A stretch of 35,068 nt of DNA from a virus. Location: positions 1 to 35,068 of IMG/VR virus record IMGVR_UViG_3300034021_001142; one strand, written 5' to 3'. The position numbers and the translations under genes are program-made. Shown here in pieces: positions 16,985 to 23,954 of the stretch. The notes below the pieces were generated by a model. It saw only the letters and a list, made by a program, of their open reading frames with translations. It did not search any database and was not told the DNA's origin. How positions within the stretch are numbered: the first letter of the stretch is position 1; each line of letters begins with the position of its first letter.

Positions 16985-17395
16985 ATGACAACTAATTTTC
17001 AAGCCGTTACTTATAACGCACAAACAACGCCAAAAATATACACGGCAAAAATGACTTTCAAAGTAGATCCTACTTTGACGGGGAATGCTGCAGTGCAGGC
17101 TTTTGAAAAAACAGGGTATTTTTTTGCGCTGACGCTGGTATATACGGGAGTTCCAACAACCCCCCCGTGCGTGTGCGTAGATACTGGATCTGTTGATTTA
17201 AATGGCGACCCTATCATAAATCCCATTTATTTTACCGCAAACGGATTGGTTCAACCTGTTTTTGGAAAAGGCGTTTTAAGTAGCGGAAAAGATATCAATG
17301 GAAATGAATACACAACGACATTAGACGGAAGCGCGACATTAGTTGATTATATTGGGTATGGCGGATTTAATAGCATTCCTCAAAACGGAGTTTAA
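16985..17395 (+). CDS. Unknown protein, likely virion or fibre accessory
   Basis: 136 residues starting MTTNFQAVTYNAQTTPKIYT, rich in Thr, Gly and beta-strand pattern, with no charged helices; contains PPCVCVD. The ATG follows AGGAAAAATT. Its place between two fibre-type genes suggests a fibre tip, chaperone or decoration protein, but no family is recognised. Confidence 0.6.
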   Translation: MTTNFQAVTYNAQTTPKIYTAKMTFKVDPTLTGNAAVQAFEKTGYFFALTLVYTGVPTTPPCVCVDTGSVDLNGDPIINPIYFTANGLVQPVFGKGVLSSGKDINGNEYTTTLDGSATLVDYIGYGGFNSIPQNGV

Positions 17396-17400
17396 TTATC

Positions 17401-17547
17401 ATGTTTTTTCCAATTTTAGAATACCAATTTCAACTTTTGCTTTTTAATGAACCGCCATCGCCCGCCAACCAAAATTATTTGTCTGCCGTCAACGGGGACG
17501 CGATTACAACAACTGACAATAAGTATTTCATCATTACTTTAATTTAA
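17401..17547 (+). CDS. 48-residue ORF, unknown
   Basis: Starts MFFPILEYQFQLLLFNEPPS just after the previous stop, with GGAG about 10 bases upstream. The first 15 residues are hydrophobic; the rest is Asn/Thr-rich. It ends 14 bases before the next gene. Could be a minor structural peptide; no family recognised. Confidence 0.4.
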   Translation: MFFPILEYQFQLLLFNEPPSPANQNYLSAVNGDAITTTDNKYFIITLI

Positions 17548-17561
17548 CTTAGGATTTTACA

Positions 17562-18884
17562 ATGAAAAACAGTATCAGTAGCGAAAAAATTATCGAACAA
17601 AAGATAAAAAAATTCTTAGGGAAAAATTCAAAAGAAAACATCGTTAAAAAATCGCCTTTTGTTGCTATCGACAAGAAAAACATACAAGCAAAAGTCCAAG
17701 AAATTTTAGGGGATAAATTTAATAATCGTGTTCGTAAATTAACCGAAAGCGAAAAATCAGGGCTAATTAAAAGCTTGGAATCCATAAAAAGGGAAATAAA
17801 AAAGTTTTCTTCGCTTACGCCGTCAGATAAAAAACAGATTTTAATCGCGAAAAAGAATAAAGTTAAATCAGAACCTGTGGGAGATCTCACGGGCGTTATG
17901 ATCGCAGAATTACCCGTTTACGCAGTAACTTTTTACCCTTTAAATACCCTGTCTTTTCCTTTGCAAAACGAGCAAGATACAACAAACAACAAAGCTTATT
18001 ACAATCTCCCATTTGATCTAAACGGATTTTATTTTTCAACGCCAGCAGGAGCCTATCGTTTTGATACGCTAGATGCCGCAGTCCTTGCCGCAAATGCAGA
18101 AGGTGGCGACTTAATAATCTCATCGTTTTTTTTAGGAATCGCAGAAGGCGATTACACGCTAAATAACGGTGTTGCGTTGCATACCCCAAACACAGGTATA
18201 GGTGGAAGCTTATCAATAAGCGGTGGCTCGCTTTGGTCTCATAATATTTTAGCTGCAAATGTCCTTGACGGAAAGGATGACGCTATAATATATACGGGGA
18301 TTGACGAAATTGGCGCTCTTACCATAAATTGTCGTTATATAGCGGCAGCGGTGCGCGGATTTTTAGCTACAGGCACAGGCAATGTAATAAACATTAGCAC
18401 TGAAAATTGTGGCGGAAATTTTGATTTTAACGACAACCAAAGCACATTAATAATAGTCGGGAGCACTACTTACTTTGGCGGGTTTTCAATTTCGGGCGAT
18501 GCAAACCTTACTTATAATTTCGCATCTACAAAAATGACCCCTGTACCTGCTGTAGCTATTCCAGGCGCACACTGGGATATCTCTCAAGTAAATTATTATT
18601 TATTACCAGGTAGAATGGCATTAATCCAAGGCGCGGTAACATCAACCCAAATTGCAAATGACGACCCAATGTTTGCAATGCCCGCAGGCTTTAAAGCGCA
18701 GGCCACAAACATACAAAGAATGGTAGGAAGCGTTTTAACTGTACCCACTTATGACATAGAATTATCAGGGTCTTCAACGGAAGAAGCTTATGGGATTATA
18801 GGCGCAGTTCCTACATTCGGATTAAATGACGTGGTTAACATTAATTATTTATACAAGCTTAATTTAGATCAAAGCGCAAATTGA
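17562..18884 (+). CDS. Second fibre/spike candidate
   Basis: 440 residues in two unlike parts. Residues 1-~110 are strongly basic helix (KKIIEQKIKK-like, with many Lys and Glu). Residues ~115-440 are beta-rich, with Gly/Asn-rich repeating strands (GGDLIISSFFLGIAEGDYTL, VINISTENCGGNFDFND) suggestive of a beta-helix or fibre trunk. This fits a branching or second receptor-binding fibre, or a secreted factor. The stop TGA lies within the -35 box of a promoter-like signal at 18881. Confidence 0.6.
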   Translation: MKNSISSEKIIEQKIKKFLGKNSKENIVKKSPFVAIDKKNIQAKVQEILGDKFNNRVRKLTESEKSGLIKSLESIKREIKKFSSLTPSDKKQILIAKKNKVKSEPVGDLTGVMIAELPVYAVTFYPLNTLSFPLQNEQDTTNNKAYYNLPFDLNGFYFSTPAGAYRFDTLDAAVLAANAEGGDLIISSFFLGIAEGDYTLNNGVALHTPNTGIGGSLSISGGSLWSHNILAANVLDGKDDAIIYTGIDEIGALTINCRYIAAAVRGFLATGTGNVINISTENCGGNFDFNDNQSTLIIVGSTTYFGGFSISGDANLTYNFASTKMTPVPAVAIPGAHWDISQVNYYLLPGRMALIQGAVTSTQIANDDPMFAMPAGFKAQATNIQRMVGSVLTVPTYDIELSGSSTEEAYGIIGAVPTFGLNDVVNINYLYKLNLDQSAN

Positions 18885-18909
18885 TTTATTTTCAAATATA
18901 AGTTAAAAT
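18881..18909 (+). promoter_or_regulatory. Possible promoter for late small/membrane genes
   Basis: TTGATT (18881-18886), 17-base spacer, TAAAAT (18904-18909); a TATAAT also starts at 18909. The TGA of the upstream gene is inside the -35 box. Confidence 0.45.
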
Positions 18910-18932
18910 ATAATTTTTAAGAGAGATATAAA

Positions 18933-19007
18933 ATGAAGAAAAAGCCTTCTAAAAAAGAACCTGAATTTTTAGAATACGTTAAACCAAGCAAGAGAGGAAA
19001 GAAATAG
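18933..19007 (+). CDS. 24-residue basic peptide
   Basis: MKKKPSKKEPEFLEYVKPSK plus RGKK, behind AAGAGAGA. Its stop overlaps the GTG of the next gene (TAGTG), and its last codons contain that gene's ribosome site, so it may act mainly as a translational coupler. No family recognised. Confidence 0.45.
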   Translation: MKKKPSKKEPEFLEYVKPSKRGKK

Positions 19008-19228
19008 TGGAAAACACAGCAACAGTAATTACAGACGGCGCAAAAGCAGCTATTGACGCTTTGCAAGGTAATTGGCTCGGTACTGTAGAAAACGGCGCAG
19101 AAGCGATTGCCGCCGCTTGTGGGTGGGATTTCTCCTCCATTGGTGACTTAGTATCAAAACTCCAAACAAAGCCTTTAACGCCCGCGCAAGAGGCTTCCGT
19201 ACAAGAGATCTTAAGAAATAGGCATTAA
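19007..19228 (+). CDS. 73-residue Ala-rich protein, unknown
   Basis: GTG start with AGAGGAAAG inside the preceding ORF. Sequence opens MENTATVITDGAKAAIDALQ and has an Ala/Gly-rich amphipathic middle (NGAEAIAAACGWDFSSIGDL). It precedes two membrane proteins where P22-like phages carry lysis genes, so a holin-like or regulatory role is possible but unproven; there is no clear membrane segment. Confidence 0.5.
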   Translation: MENTATVITDGAKAAIDALQGNWLGTVENGAEAIAAACGWDFSSIGDLVSKLQTKPLTPAQEASVQEILRNRH

Positions 19229-19229
19229 G

Positions 19230-19505
19230 ATGGACGAAGAAGAAAAGACAGACGCCGCTTTGATATTCAAGCAAGTGACAAATATGGGAGTTTTAAAACT
19301 ATCCATAGTCTGTCTTTTAATCATTTTAGGGATAATCGGTTATTCTGTAATTACAAAATCGGAAAGTCCAGTTGTGGTTGTGGATGGCAACGACACCCAA
19401 AACCAATGCGTAACACAAGATGAGTTTAATAGCGCAATAGCCTCCATAAACAAAAGATTTTCTAACTTAATAATTCAGGAAAAAACCCATGAAAAAACTA
19501 CTTAA
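19230..19505 (+). CDS. Single-span membrane protein (lysis candidate)
   Basis: 91 residues: a short acidic cytoplasmic N-terminus, one transmembrane helix (about 21-42, VLKLSIVCLLIILGIIGYSV) and a soluble tail of ~48 residues with two-helix character. The topology (N-in, C-out) resembles inner-membrane spanins and some pinholins. The last 17 bases overlap the next gene. Without an endolysin nearby the lysis assignment is a guess. Confidence 0.5.
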   Translation: MDEEEKTDAALIFKQVTNMGVLKLSIVCLLIILGIIGYSVITKSESPVVVVDGNDTQNQCVTQDEFNSAIASINKRFSNLIIQEKTHEKTT

Positions 19506-20034
19506 TATTCTTGATAGATTTGAAAAAATTATTGAGGCATACATACTCCCTGTTCTGTGGCTATTGTCTTTGGGATTGGCGTTATCAATACTTGCCATAA
19601 CAATGTTTGGGTGGGGTATATCTGATATTTGGGCTTCTCCGGCAGCTCAAACAAAGATAAACGAAGGACTAACTTATGTCGTAACAGTATTTATGCTGAT
19701 TTCATGGATGGCAATTGGGGGAACTTTTATTGCATTAAACGCTAAAAAATACAAATGGCTTTTTTATTCTGTGTTTATGCTTTCTAGTTTCACAATGTCT
19801 ATGTACATCGGTTACTCTATAGAGATTCACAATACAGGTTTTGGGCCAGCTCAAGTTTTCGGATTAAGCGCATATGTAACAGCAATCTTATTCACGTTAG
19901 CAACTGCAATAGACAGCGTCATAAAAGGATTTGCTTTGATTTTAACTGGGATTAGTGTTTTGATTTTAAATAAATACGGATTTTCAGTATGTTGGAGTTT
20001 TCTTAAAAACTTGGTTGGCGTTAAACAGAAGTAG
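19489..20034 (+). CDS. Multi-span membrane protein (holin candidate)
   Basis: 181 residues with four to five hydrophobic helices (about 18-45, 62-85, 88-108, 122-143, 146-165) and a short basic C-terminus. Its start lies inside the preceding membrane gene. It is longer than most holins, so it could also be a superinfection-exclusion protein. No family recognised. Confidence 0.55.
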   Translation: MKKLLNILDRFEKIIEAYILPVLWLLSLGLALSILAITMFGWGISDIWASPAAQTKINEGLTYVVTVFMLISWMAIGGTFIALNAKKYKWLFYSVFMLSSFTMSMYIGYSIEIHNTGFGPAQVFGLSAYVTAILFTLATAIDSVIKGFALILTGISVLILNKYGFSVCWSFLKNLVGVKQK

Positions 20035-20040
20035 ATTTAT

Positions 20041-20220
20041 ATGCCAACTTACGAATATAAATGCAATAGATGCGGACATTATTTAAATGCGTCTCAAAAA
20101 ATTAGTGAAACAAAATTGACTGATTGCCCCTCATGTAAAGAATCTTCTCTTGAAAGGCAAATATCAAGAAGTTTTTTTAATTTAAAAGGTAGTGACTGGA
20201 CACCTAAATTCTCTAAATAA
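20041..20220 (+). CDS. FmdB-type zinc ribbon protein
   Basis: 59 residues. MPTYEYKCNRCGH and ISETKLTDCPSCKESSLERQ give the FmdB/Zn-ribbon-8 pattern with two CxxC knuckles (Cys8, Cys11 and Cys29, Cys32). Small FmdB proteins are widespread in bacteria and have no settled function. It is the last gene of the plus-strand block, before the bidirectional terminator, so it may be a late-acquired cargo gene. Confidence 0.8.
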   Translation: MPTYEYKCNRCGHYLNASQKISETKLTDCPSCKESSLERQISRSFFNLKGSDWTPKFSK

Positions 20221-20248
20221 CTTAAAAAAGACCTTATTTATTGATTTT

Positions 20249-20276
20249 AAGGATAGTATACTATCCTTATTTTTTG
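20249..20276. terminator. Bidirectional terminator between convergent blocks
   Basis: A perfect 20-base palindrome, AAGGATAGTATACTATCCTT (20249-20268), followed by ATTTTTT on the plus strand and preceded by AT-rich sequence on the other side. It ends late plus-strand transcription and could stop minus-strand transcripts from the nuclease gene. The remaining ~100 bases to 20382 are AT-rich with nothing else visible. Confidence 0.85.
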
Positions 20277-20382
20277 AAAAATTATAAATAAATAATAGTT
20301 TTTTATTAGTAAATTTCCACGAAATACCACATACTACCGCAAATTTATTTAAAAAAATTATTAGTATTTAAAGAAATTTTAT

Positions 20383-20769
20383 TTATAAAATCAAAAGCTT
20401 AAGATAGTTTTTCGTATCTTCATATTCAATAAACAAATCATCACTTCTTACTGAAAAATATTTCATTAAAACATCTAAGTCATCGCACCAAAAAACACAT
20501 TGACCGCCAAATGAGTTTATTTTTCTCATGACCTCGAATTGGTTTTTTGTAGGCTTGTTTCCTTTAACTTTTAACTCTATCCAATAAGTGACGCTGGGAA
20601 AGCCTATAATACACAAATCAGGAACGCCAGCTAAAACGCCTTGACGCTTTAAATTAACAGCTTCTAGCAGATTTCTGCTTCCGCCGTTTGCATTTGCAAA
20701 TATAAGCTTATCTTTGAATTTAACGCGAAACCATTCAACGAAAGCGGATTGCAGTTGGGATTCTTTCAT
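20383..20769 (-). CDS. VRR-NUC nuclease
   Basis: 128 residues with the VRR-NUC fold motifs: Glu3 in a leading helix, NGGSR (28-32), GVPDL (48-52), IELKVKG (64-70) and Gln77. This family includes Holliday-junction-type and repair nucleases, and stand-alone phage copies are common among replication genes. The catalytic D/E-x-K core looks intact. Its ATG overlaps the preceding stop (ATGA). It is the last gene of the minus-strand block. Confidence 0.88.
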   Translation of the reverse strand: MKESQLQSAFVEWFRVKFKDKLIFANANGGSRNLLEAVNLKRQGVLAGVPDLCIIGFPSVTYWIELKVKGNKPTKNQFEVMRKINSFGGQCVFWCDDLDVLMKYFSVRSDDLFIEYEDTKNYLKLLIL

Positions 20770-20987
20770 GGCTTCCCAATAAATACATTGTTAAACTTTT
20801 TTCCGCATTTAGAACAGAAGCATTTTACAAAGTCTTTTATATTATTGGAGTTTTTTTTAAGTTTTGCTTGAAATTCAACGGAAGAGTCCCCGTCGTAAGA
20901 ATAAACAAAAACGCCGTCAATCAAAACCTGTGGGTCATGTATCCCAAGGCAACATTTAATAGGCTTTTTCTTGAAAAAGTTAAACAT
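20766..20987 (-). CDS. CxGxHD zinc-ribbon small protein (paralogue A)
   Basis: 73 residues with KCCLGIHD near the N-terminus and CFCSKCGKKF near the C-terminus, giving a likely Cys/His zinc site. The same layout appears in the proteins at 21352 and 21561, and it resembles the DUF1660 type of small phage proteins. Function unknown. Coupled to neighbours on both sides. Confidence 0.65.
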   Translation of the reverse strand: MFNFFKKKPIKCCLGIHDPQVLIDGVFVYSYDGDSSVEFQAKLKKNSNNIKDFVKCFCSKCGKKFNNVFIGKP

Positions 20988-21133
20988 TACTTAACCGACT
21001 CTATCTCTTTTGATTTTTTAAAATGCTTGCACATATCATCGAAGTAATAATCCTCATCTTCATGCTCTTTACACATGACTTTAGAGGGTAAAATTACCTC
21101 TTTGCATCCGACCTGTATACAGCGATTTTCCAT
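20987..21133 (-). CDS. 48-residue Cys/His-rich protein
   Basis: Starts MENRCIQVGCKEVILPSKVM and has Cys5, Cys10, Cys21, His24 and a second CKH, a possible zinc site. The stop overlaps the next ATG (TAATG). No clear ribosome site precedes it, and it lies downstream of the terminator at 21261, so expression may depend on readthrough or on a weak promoter around 21150-21230. Confidence 0.45.
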   Translation of the reverse strand: MENRCIQVGCKEVILPSKVMCKEHEDEDYYFDDMCKHFKKSKEIESVK

Positions 21134-21253
21134 GATTCAATAAAAACAATGATTAAGTTGCCATGCTAGCATGCTGACGCTGATTATGCCGTGACTGTGA
21201 AGCCACAGTAAAAACCTAAATTCAAATGGATGGCAAATCATTTCTACCTCAAA

Positions 21254-21327
21254 TTAAAAACCCCATCAATCTTTTTAGTTATCGACGGGGTCAGGTGGTG
21301 TTTTCCCTCTGGAGAGAGATTGAAAAC
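21254..21327 (-). ncRNA. Candidate phage small RNA with anti-Shine-Dalgarno loop
   Basis: A consensus promoter (21334-21362) predicts a start at ~21327, and an intrinsic terminator ends near 21254, giving ~74 nt with no ORF. The 5' end folds as a hairpin, GUUUUC/GAAAAC (21322-21327 with 21300-21305), whose 16-base loop contains UCUCUCUCCAG. This is complementary to CUGGAGAGA, the ribosome-site block of the genes starting at 1335, 23488 (eight bases) and 27720. The layout matches bacterial SD-pairing sRNAs. It could instead be an attenuated leader of the 48-residue gene. Seen: promoter, hairpins, complementarity; inferred: regulation. Confidence 0.6.
21256..21290 (-). terminator. Rho-independent terminator of the small RNA
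   Basis: On the minus strand CCCCGTC (21284-21290) pairs with GATGGGG (21261-21267), with one G-U pair, and is followed by TTTTT. It lies ~60 bases behind the consensus promoter at 21334. Confidence 0.8.
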
Positions 21328-21333
21328 CAGTTA

Positions 21334-21362
21334 ATATTATCATATTTTCAATTATTTGTCAA
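21334..21362 (-). promoter_or_regulatory. Consensus promoter of the small RNA
   Basis: TTGACA (21357-21362), 17-base spacer, TAATAT (21334-21339) with extended TG. It overlaps the last codons of the gene ending at 21352. Confidence 0.8.
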
Positions 21363-21564
21363 TAAAACATCCTTCTATAAGTGCATAACCAAGTTTTTTT
21401 AAAGTATTTTTAACGTCCGTAGGCGCGCCTGGTATTTCTTCCTCATATTTCCTATAGCAATTCCGGCAATATAGACTCAAAATAAGTCTATTGTGTTTTT
21501 TTGAAGACGGAACTACGCAATACACAAAATTATCATGCAATCCAAAAAGACATTTAAAACTCAC
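21352..21564 (-). CDS. CxGxHD zinc-ribbon small protein (paralogue B)
   Basis: 70 residues with KCLFGLHD and YCRNCYRKYE. GTG start overlapping the preceding TGA (GTGA), with GGGGTGAG upstream. Same layout as the proteins at 20766 and 21561, so likely an ancient local duplication. The last codons carry the -35 box of the small-RNA promoter. Function unknown. Confidence 0.65.
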   Translation of the reverse strand: MSFKCLFGLHDNFVYCVVPSSKKHNRLILSLYCRNCYRKYEEEIPGAPTDVKNTLKKLGYALIEGCFIDK

Positions 21565-21779
21565 AACTCACCCCATATTTTAATGAAATCTTCTTTTGTT
21601 TCCAGTTTTTTATCAACAAAAGTTATCTTATATTTTTTGCAGTTTTTGCATTTCAGCCATACTTTTGCAGGGTCTTTATAGAATGCGTATAAGAAAGGAT
21701 CTAAACCATCTAAATTTGGCGAAGGATCGTGAACCGCATACCGCCAATCATGGCCTTTGAATAAGCATTTAAGATTCAT
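21561..21779 (-). CDS. CxGHDW zinc-ribbon small protein (paralogue C)
   Basis: 72 residues starting MNLKCLFKGHDWRY, with KCKNCKKYK as the second knuckle. The ATG at 21779 is chosen over the GTG three codons earlier because AGGTGGGG precedes it. CLFKGHDW ... CKNC resembles the DUF1660 prophage family. Overlaps the preceding stop by four bases. Confidence 0.68.
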   Translation of the reverse strand: MNLKCLFKGHDWRYAVHDPSPNLDGLDPFLYAFYKDPAKVWLKCKNCKKYKITFVDKKLETKEDFIKIWGEL

Positions 21780-21985
21780 CGTCCCCACCTTTTGTTAAAG
21801 TCTATTCTATGGGAATGCCATTTTTTTACAGTTTCTATAGACAGCTCTTTTTTGTTAATAGATTTTTTTAATAGATTTATATGCTCATTGTAAGAAAGGT
21901 TTAACGGATTTATCGATTTATTCGACCTTGATTTCTGAACAAGCGCGCAGAATTTCCTTAATATTTTTTGGCTTTTTCCGCTCAT
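21776..21985 (-). CDS. 69-residue basic helical protein, unknown
   Basis: Starts MSGKSQKILRKFCALVQKSR and is rich in Lys, Arg, Asn and Ser with helix pattern throughout. It is coupled by ATGA to both neighbours. A nucleic-acid-binding role would fit the charge, but no domain is recognised. Confidence 0.55.
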   Translation of the reverse strand: MSGKSQKILRKFCALVQKSRSNKSINPLNLSYNEHINLLKKSINKKELSIETVKKWHSHRIDFNKRWGR

Positions 21986-22788
21986 TCGCTTACCTCAACA
22001 TCAACACCTTCTTTCTCTGCGTAATACGCCTTTAGCTCATCGAGCGTTAAAGTGCATGTTTCTTTGCGAATAGGCCGAACAAACGCAAATGCCATTGAAG
22101 CCCTGAACTCAAATCTATCAATCGATCTAACAAAGGGAGAATTAGTTTCTTCATCTCGAACTCCAGCTAAGTAACCTTTTATCCATTTTTTACCATAATC
22201 TGAAAATTCGCAAAGTTTTCCAAACAGCTTATTCTCAGCCTGTTTTCTTGAAATGTAGTCGTAGTAATCGCGTTCTTTCGTGGCTTCGTAATAAGCCAAT
22301 CTGCTTATAACATCATCGGCAGTATGTCCATCACAAGCAAAGAATCTATCGATTTCTTTACCATTAAAAGCATCCCACAGCCTAATTGGCAAGTGATAAT
22401 CTATAATGCCTTTGTCGGTAGAAATTCCAGCTACAAAATATCCGTCATACATAGTTCCGTCATCATGAAATTTACTTTTATATGATTCTTTTGAGTGCTG
22501 AGACAATGCACAAAATAAGGCATGTCTATGCTCATAAAGTTCATTGAAAGTATGGTAGCCATCGCTAGTATCACCCGTTATTTTCTGTACTATCGGAATT
22601 AAAATAACCTTTACATTTGATGAATATTTTATTGCAAAAGCATCTTCTCTGTGAATGCTAACATCGAGCAATTCTCCTTCTGCCAATGAACAATCGGGAA
22701 TGACTACCACAATTTTCTTCCCAATGTACCTCTTAGCCTCGAGTCTATCCTCTGGCGAGTTAGTCAGTAGTTTGTAGTATTGTGTCAT
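21982..22788 (-). CDS. WDGH-type phage protein
   Basis: 268 residues from the ATG at 22788, which is preceded by GGAG and overlaps the preceding stop (ATGA); the frame is open further upstream but unsupported. Residues ~85-195 carry a domain common in phages: TFNELYEHRHALFCAL, then a Lys-Ser-Lys-His-Asp-Asp-Gly segment, GISTDKGIIDYHLPI, and CDGHTADDVISRL where relatives have WDGH (here the Trp is Cys). The biochemical role is unknown. The C-terminal ~70 residues are helical and acidic. Confidence 0.65.
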   Translation of the reverse strand: MTQYYKLLTNSPEDRLEAKRYIGKKIVVVIPDCSLAEGELLDVSIHREDAFAIKYSSNVKVILIPIVQKITGDTSDGYHTFNELYEHRHALFCALSQHSKESYKSKFHDDGTMYDGYFVAGISTDKGIIDYHLPIRLWDAFNGKEIDRFFACDGHTADDVISRLAYYEATKERDYYDYISRKQAENKLFGKLCEFSDYGKKWIKGYLAGVRDEETNSPFVRSIDRFEFRASMAFAFVRPIRKETCTLTLDELKAYYAEKEGVDVEVSE

Positions 22789-22985
22789 AACACGCTCCAT
22801 ATAAAAGATAAAATTGACATTACAAGTCCTCCGCCGCCAAGAAAAACGCATATCCAGCATAAAATGTCATCGAAAAAATAGAACGTACTCATAGTTTTTC
22901 CATCCAATATCCTGACGGCTAGAATTAAAGAAAAAAAAGAAATAAAAAACCACGCAATTGAAATATTCATTATAGCTGATTTCAT
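22785..22985 (-). CDS. Small two-span membrane protein
   Basis: 66 residues, starting MKSAIMNISIAWFFISFFSL, with two hydrophobic helices (about 6-26 and 38-63) joined by a short polar loop (DGKTMST). Coupled by ATGA to both neighbours. Unknown function; it could be a membrane exclusion factor. Confidence 0.55.
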   Translation of the reverse strand: MKSAIMNISIAWFFISFFSLILAVRILDGKTMSTFYFFDDILCWICVFLGGGGLVMSILSFIWSVL

Positions 22986-23488
22986 ACTTCCCCCTCTGGT
23001 ATTTCTCGGATGAATGACACAAAAAACATATCTTTTATTAAAAATAGTGATTGATTCGCATCTGCTTCATCTACTCGCCTTAAAATTCCTGTCTTCCATC
23101 CGTCACTCCAATATTCAACTTTCTTGTCAATCAAATGCCTAGCCTCATTCGCGTCAGCGTCGGTGTAGATGCGCCCACTACTCCATTTTTTATACATGCA
23201 TTTAATACAATGCTTTGGTTCTCGAGCGCCAATAGCTTCTTCGCAATTGTCACAGTAAGTCGCAGAATTAGCAGCTCTATCAACCGCCGCATTAAACTCT
23301 TCGGCGAGTTTGTCTGCGCAATGATAATTGCATATTTCACCTTCGCATGAACATTCAATCAAAGCTAAACCAAGGTGTAGAATATAAGCCCTGAACCGAT
23401 TTGGACGCTCATTAGTCCCTTTAATGCATATGCTCATACCATCTTTATTAACCCAAACCCCATCACGAATCTTGATAAATTTTTCCAT
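22982..23488 (-). CDS. 168-residue Cys-rich protein
   Basis: Contains two cysteine clusters: CSCEGEICNYHCADKL (about 47-62) and CDNCEEAIG ... HCIKC (about 79-98), the latter a likely zinc ribbon. The C-terminus contains a DUF-like KKVEYWSDGWKTGILRRVDE stretch. The ATG follows CTGGAGAGCTATA, one of the three sites complementary to the candidate small RNA. No specific function recognised. Confidence 0.62.
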   Translation of the reverse strand: MEKFIKIRDGVWVNKDGMSICIKGTNERPNRFRAYILHLGLALIECSCEGEICNYHCADKLAEEFNAAVDRAANSATYCDNCEEAIGAREPKHCIKCMYKKWSSGRIYTDADANEARHLIDKKVEYWSDGWKTGILRRVDEADANQSLFLIKDMFFVSFIREIPEGEV

Positions 23489-23697
23489 TATAGCTCTCCA
23501 GTATATTTTGACAAAAGGCTATTGTAAATAACTTGCTTTCTTCTAACATTTTCTTGAGAAAGTTTATATTGAACATCCATTTCAACTCTTTCTTCGTGAG
23601 TTCTTTCTGCCGTATTAAGCATTCCAAGGTATTGATGATTTTGTTCAGCATCATAAAGCGCCTTAGCCGATTCTACAAGTTCATCTTTTGTTGTCAT
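23488..23697 (-). CDS. 69-residue helical protein, unknown
   Basis: Starts MTTKDELVESAKALYDAEQN and is charged helix throughout; TAATG overlap with the next gene, AGGA upstream. It is the first ORF after the tRNA. No family recognised. The 110 bases upstream to the tRNA hold a weak GCAA/TTGC hairpin with a T-run and nothing else visible. Confidence 0.55.
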   Translation of the reverse strand: MTTKDELVESAKALYDAEQNHQYLGMLNTAERTHEERVEMDVQYKLSQENVRRKQVIYNSLLSKYTGEL

Positions 23698-23807
23698 ATC
23701 AATCCTAATTCTTTAGTTAATAAAATGCACCTTTTATTGCCCAAGCAAGTGCGGCTTGTCGTTTTCACGTCGCTTTCGATTTGCATTAAAAAGCAACGCT
23801 TGCAATA

Positions 23808-23930
23808 TGGTGAGACGGGCAAGATTTGAACTTGCGGAGCCGTGGGAAAAGCGCTCTAATCCCCTAGCTCTTGGGCGCTATATAGGTTACCAACCCTATC
23901 CAATGCCTTAAGCCGCTCAGCCACCGTCTC
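23808..23930 (-). tRNA. Aberrant 123-nt class II (Ser/Leu-like) tRNA gene with CCA
   Basis: The 7-bp acceptor is perfect (GAGACGG 23924-23930 with CCGTCTC 23812-23818), followed by A73 and encoded CCA. The T arm is GCAAG-TTCAAAT-CTTGC (23819-23835). The D arm, GCTGAGCGGCTTAAGGC (23905-23921), is typical of tRNA-Ser. The middle is ~30 bases too long. The best anticodon-like hairpin is ATAGG/CCTAT with the 8-base loop GTTGGTAA, sitting on a TTGG/CCAA helix with a 7-base bulge; a long variable arm (GAGC/GCTC, GGGA/TCCC) follows. If TTGGTAA is the loop, the anticodon reads GGT (Thr codons). Identity cannot be fixed by eye. Confidence 0.75.
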
Positions 23931-23954
23931 ATAAATCAATATCGTCTCTCCGAT

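Noticed and set aside
16711-16995. 94-residue plus-strand frame at the end of the fibre gene
   Set aside because: Out-of-frame shadow of the fibre C-terminus.
23847-23937. 27-residue ORF read through the tRNA (TTG start after GGAGAG)
   Set aside because: Its protein-like look comes from the conserved D-arm bases; the tRNA arms explain the sequence.
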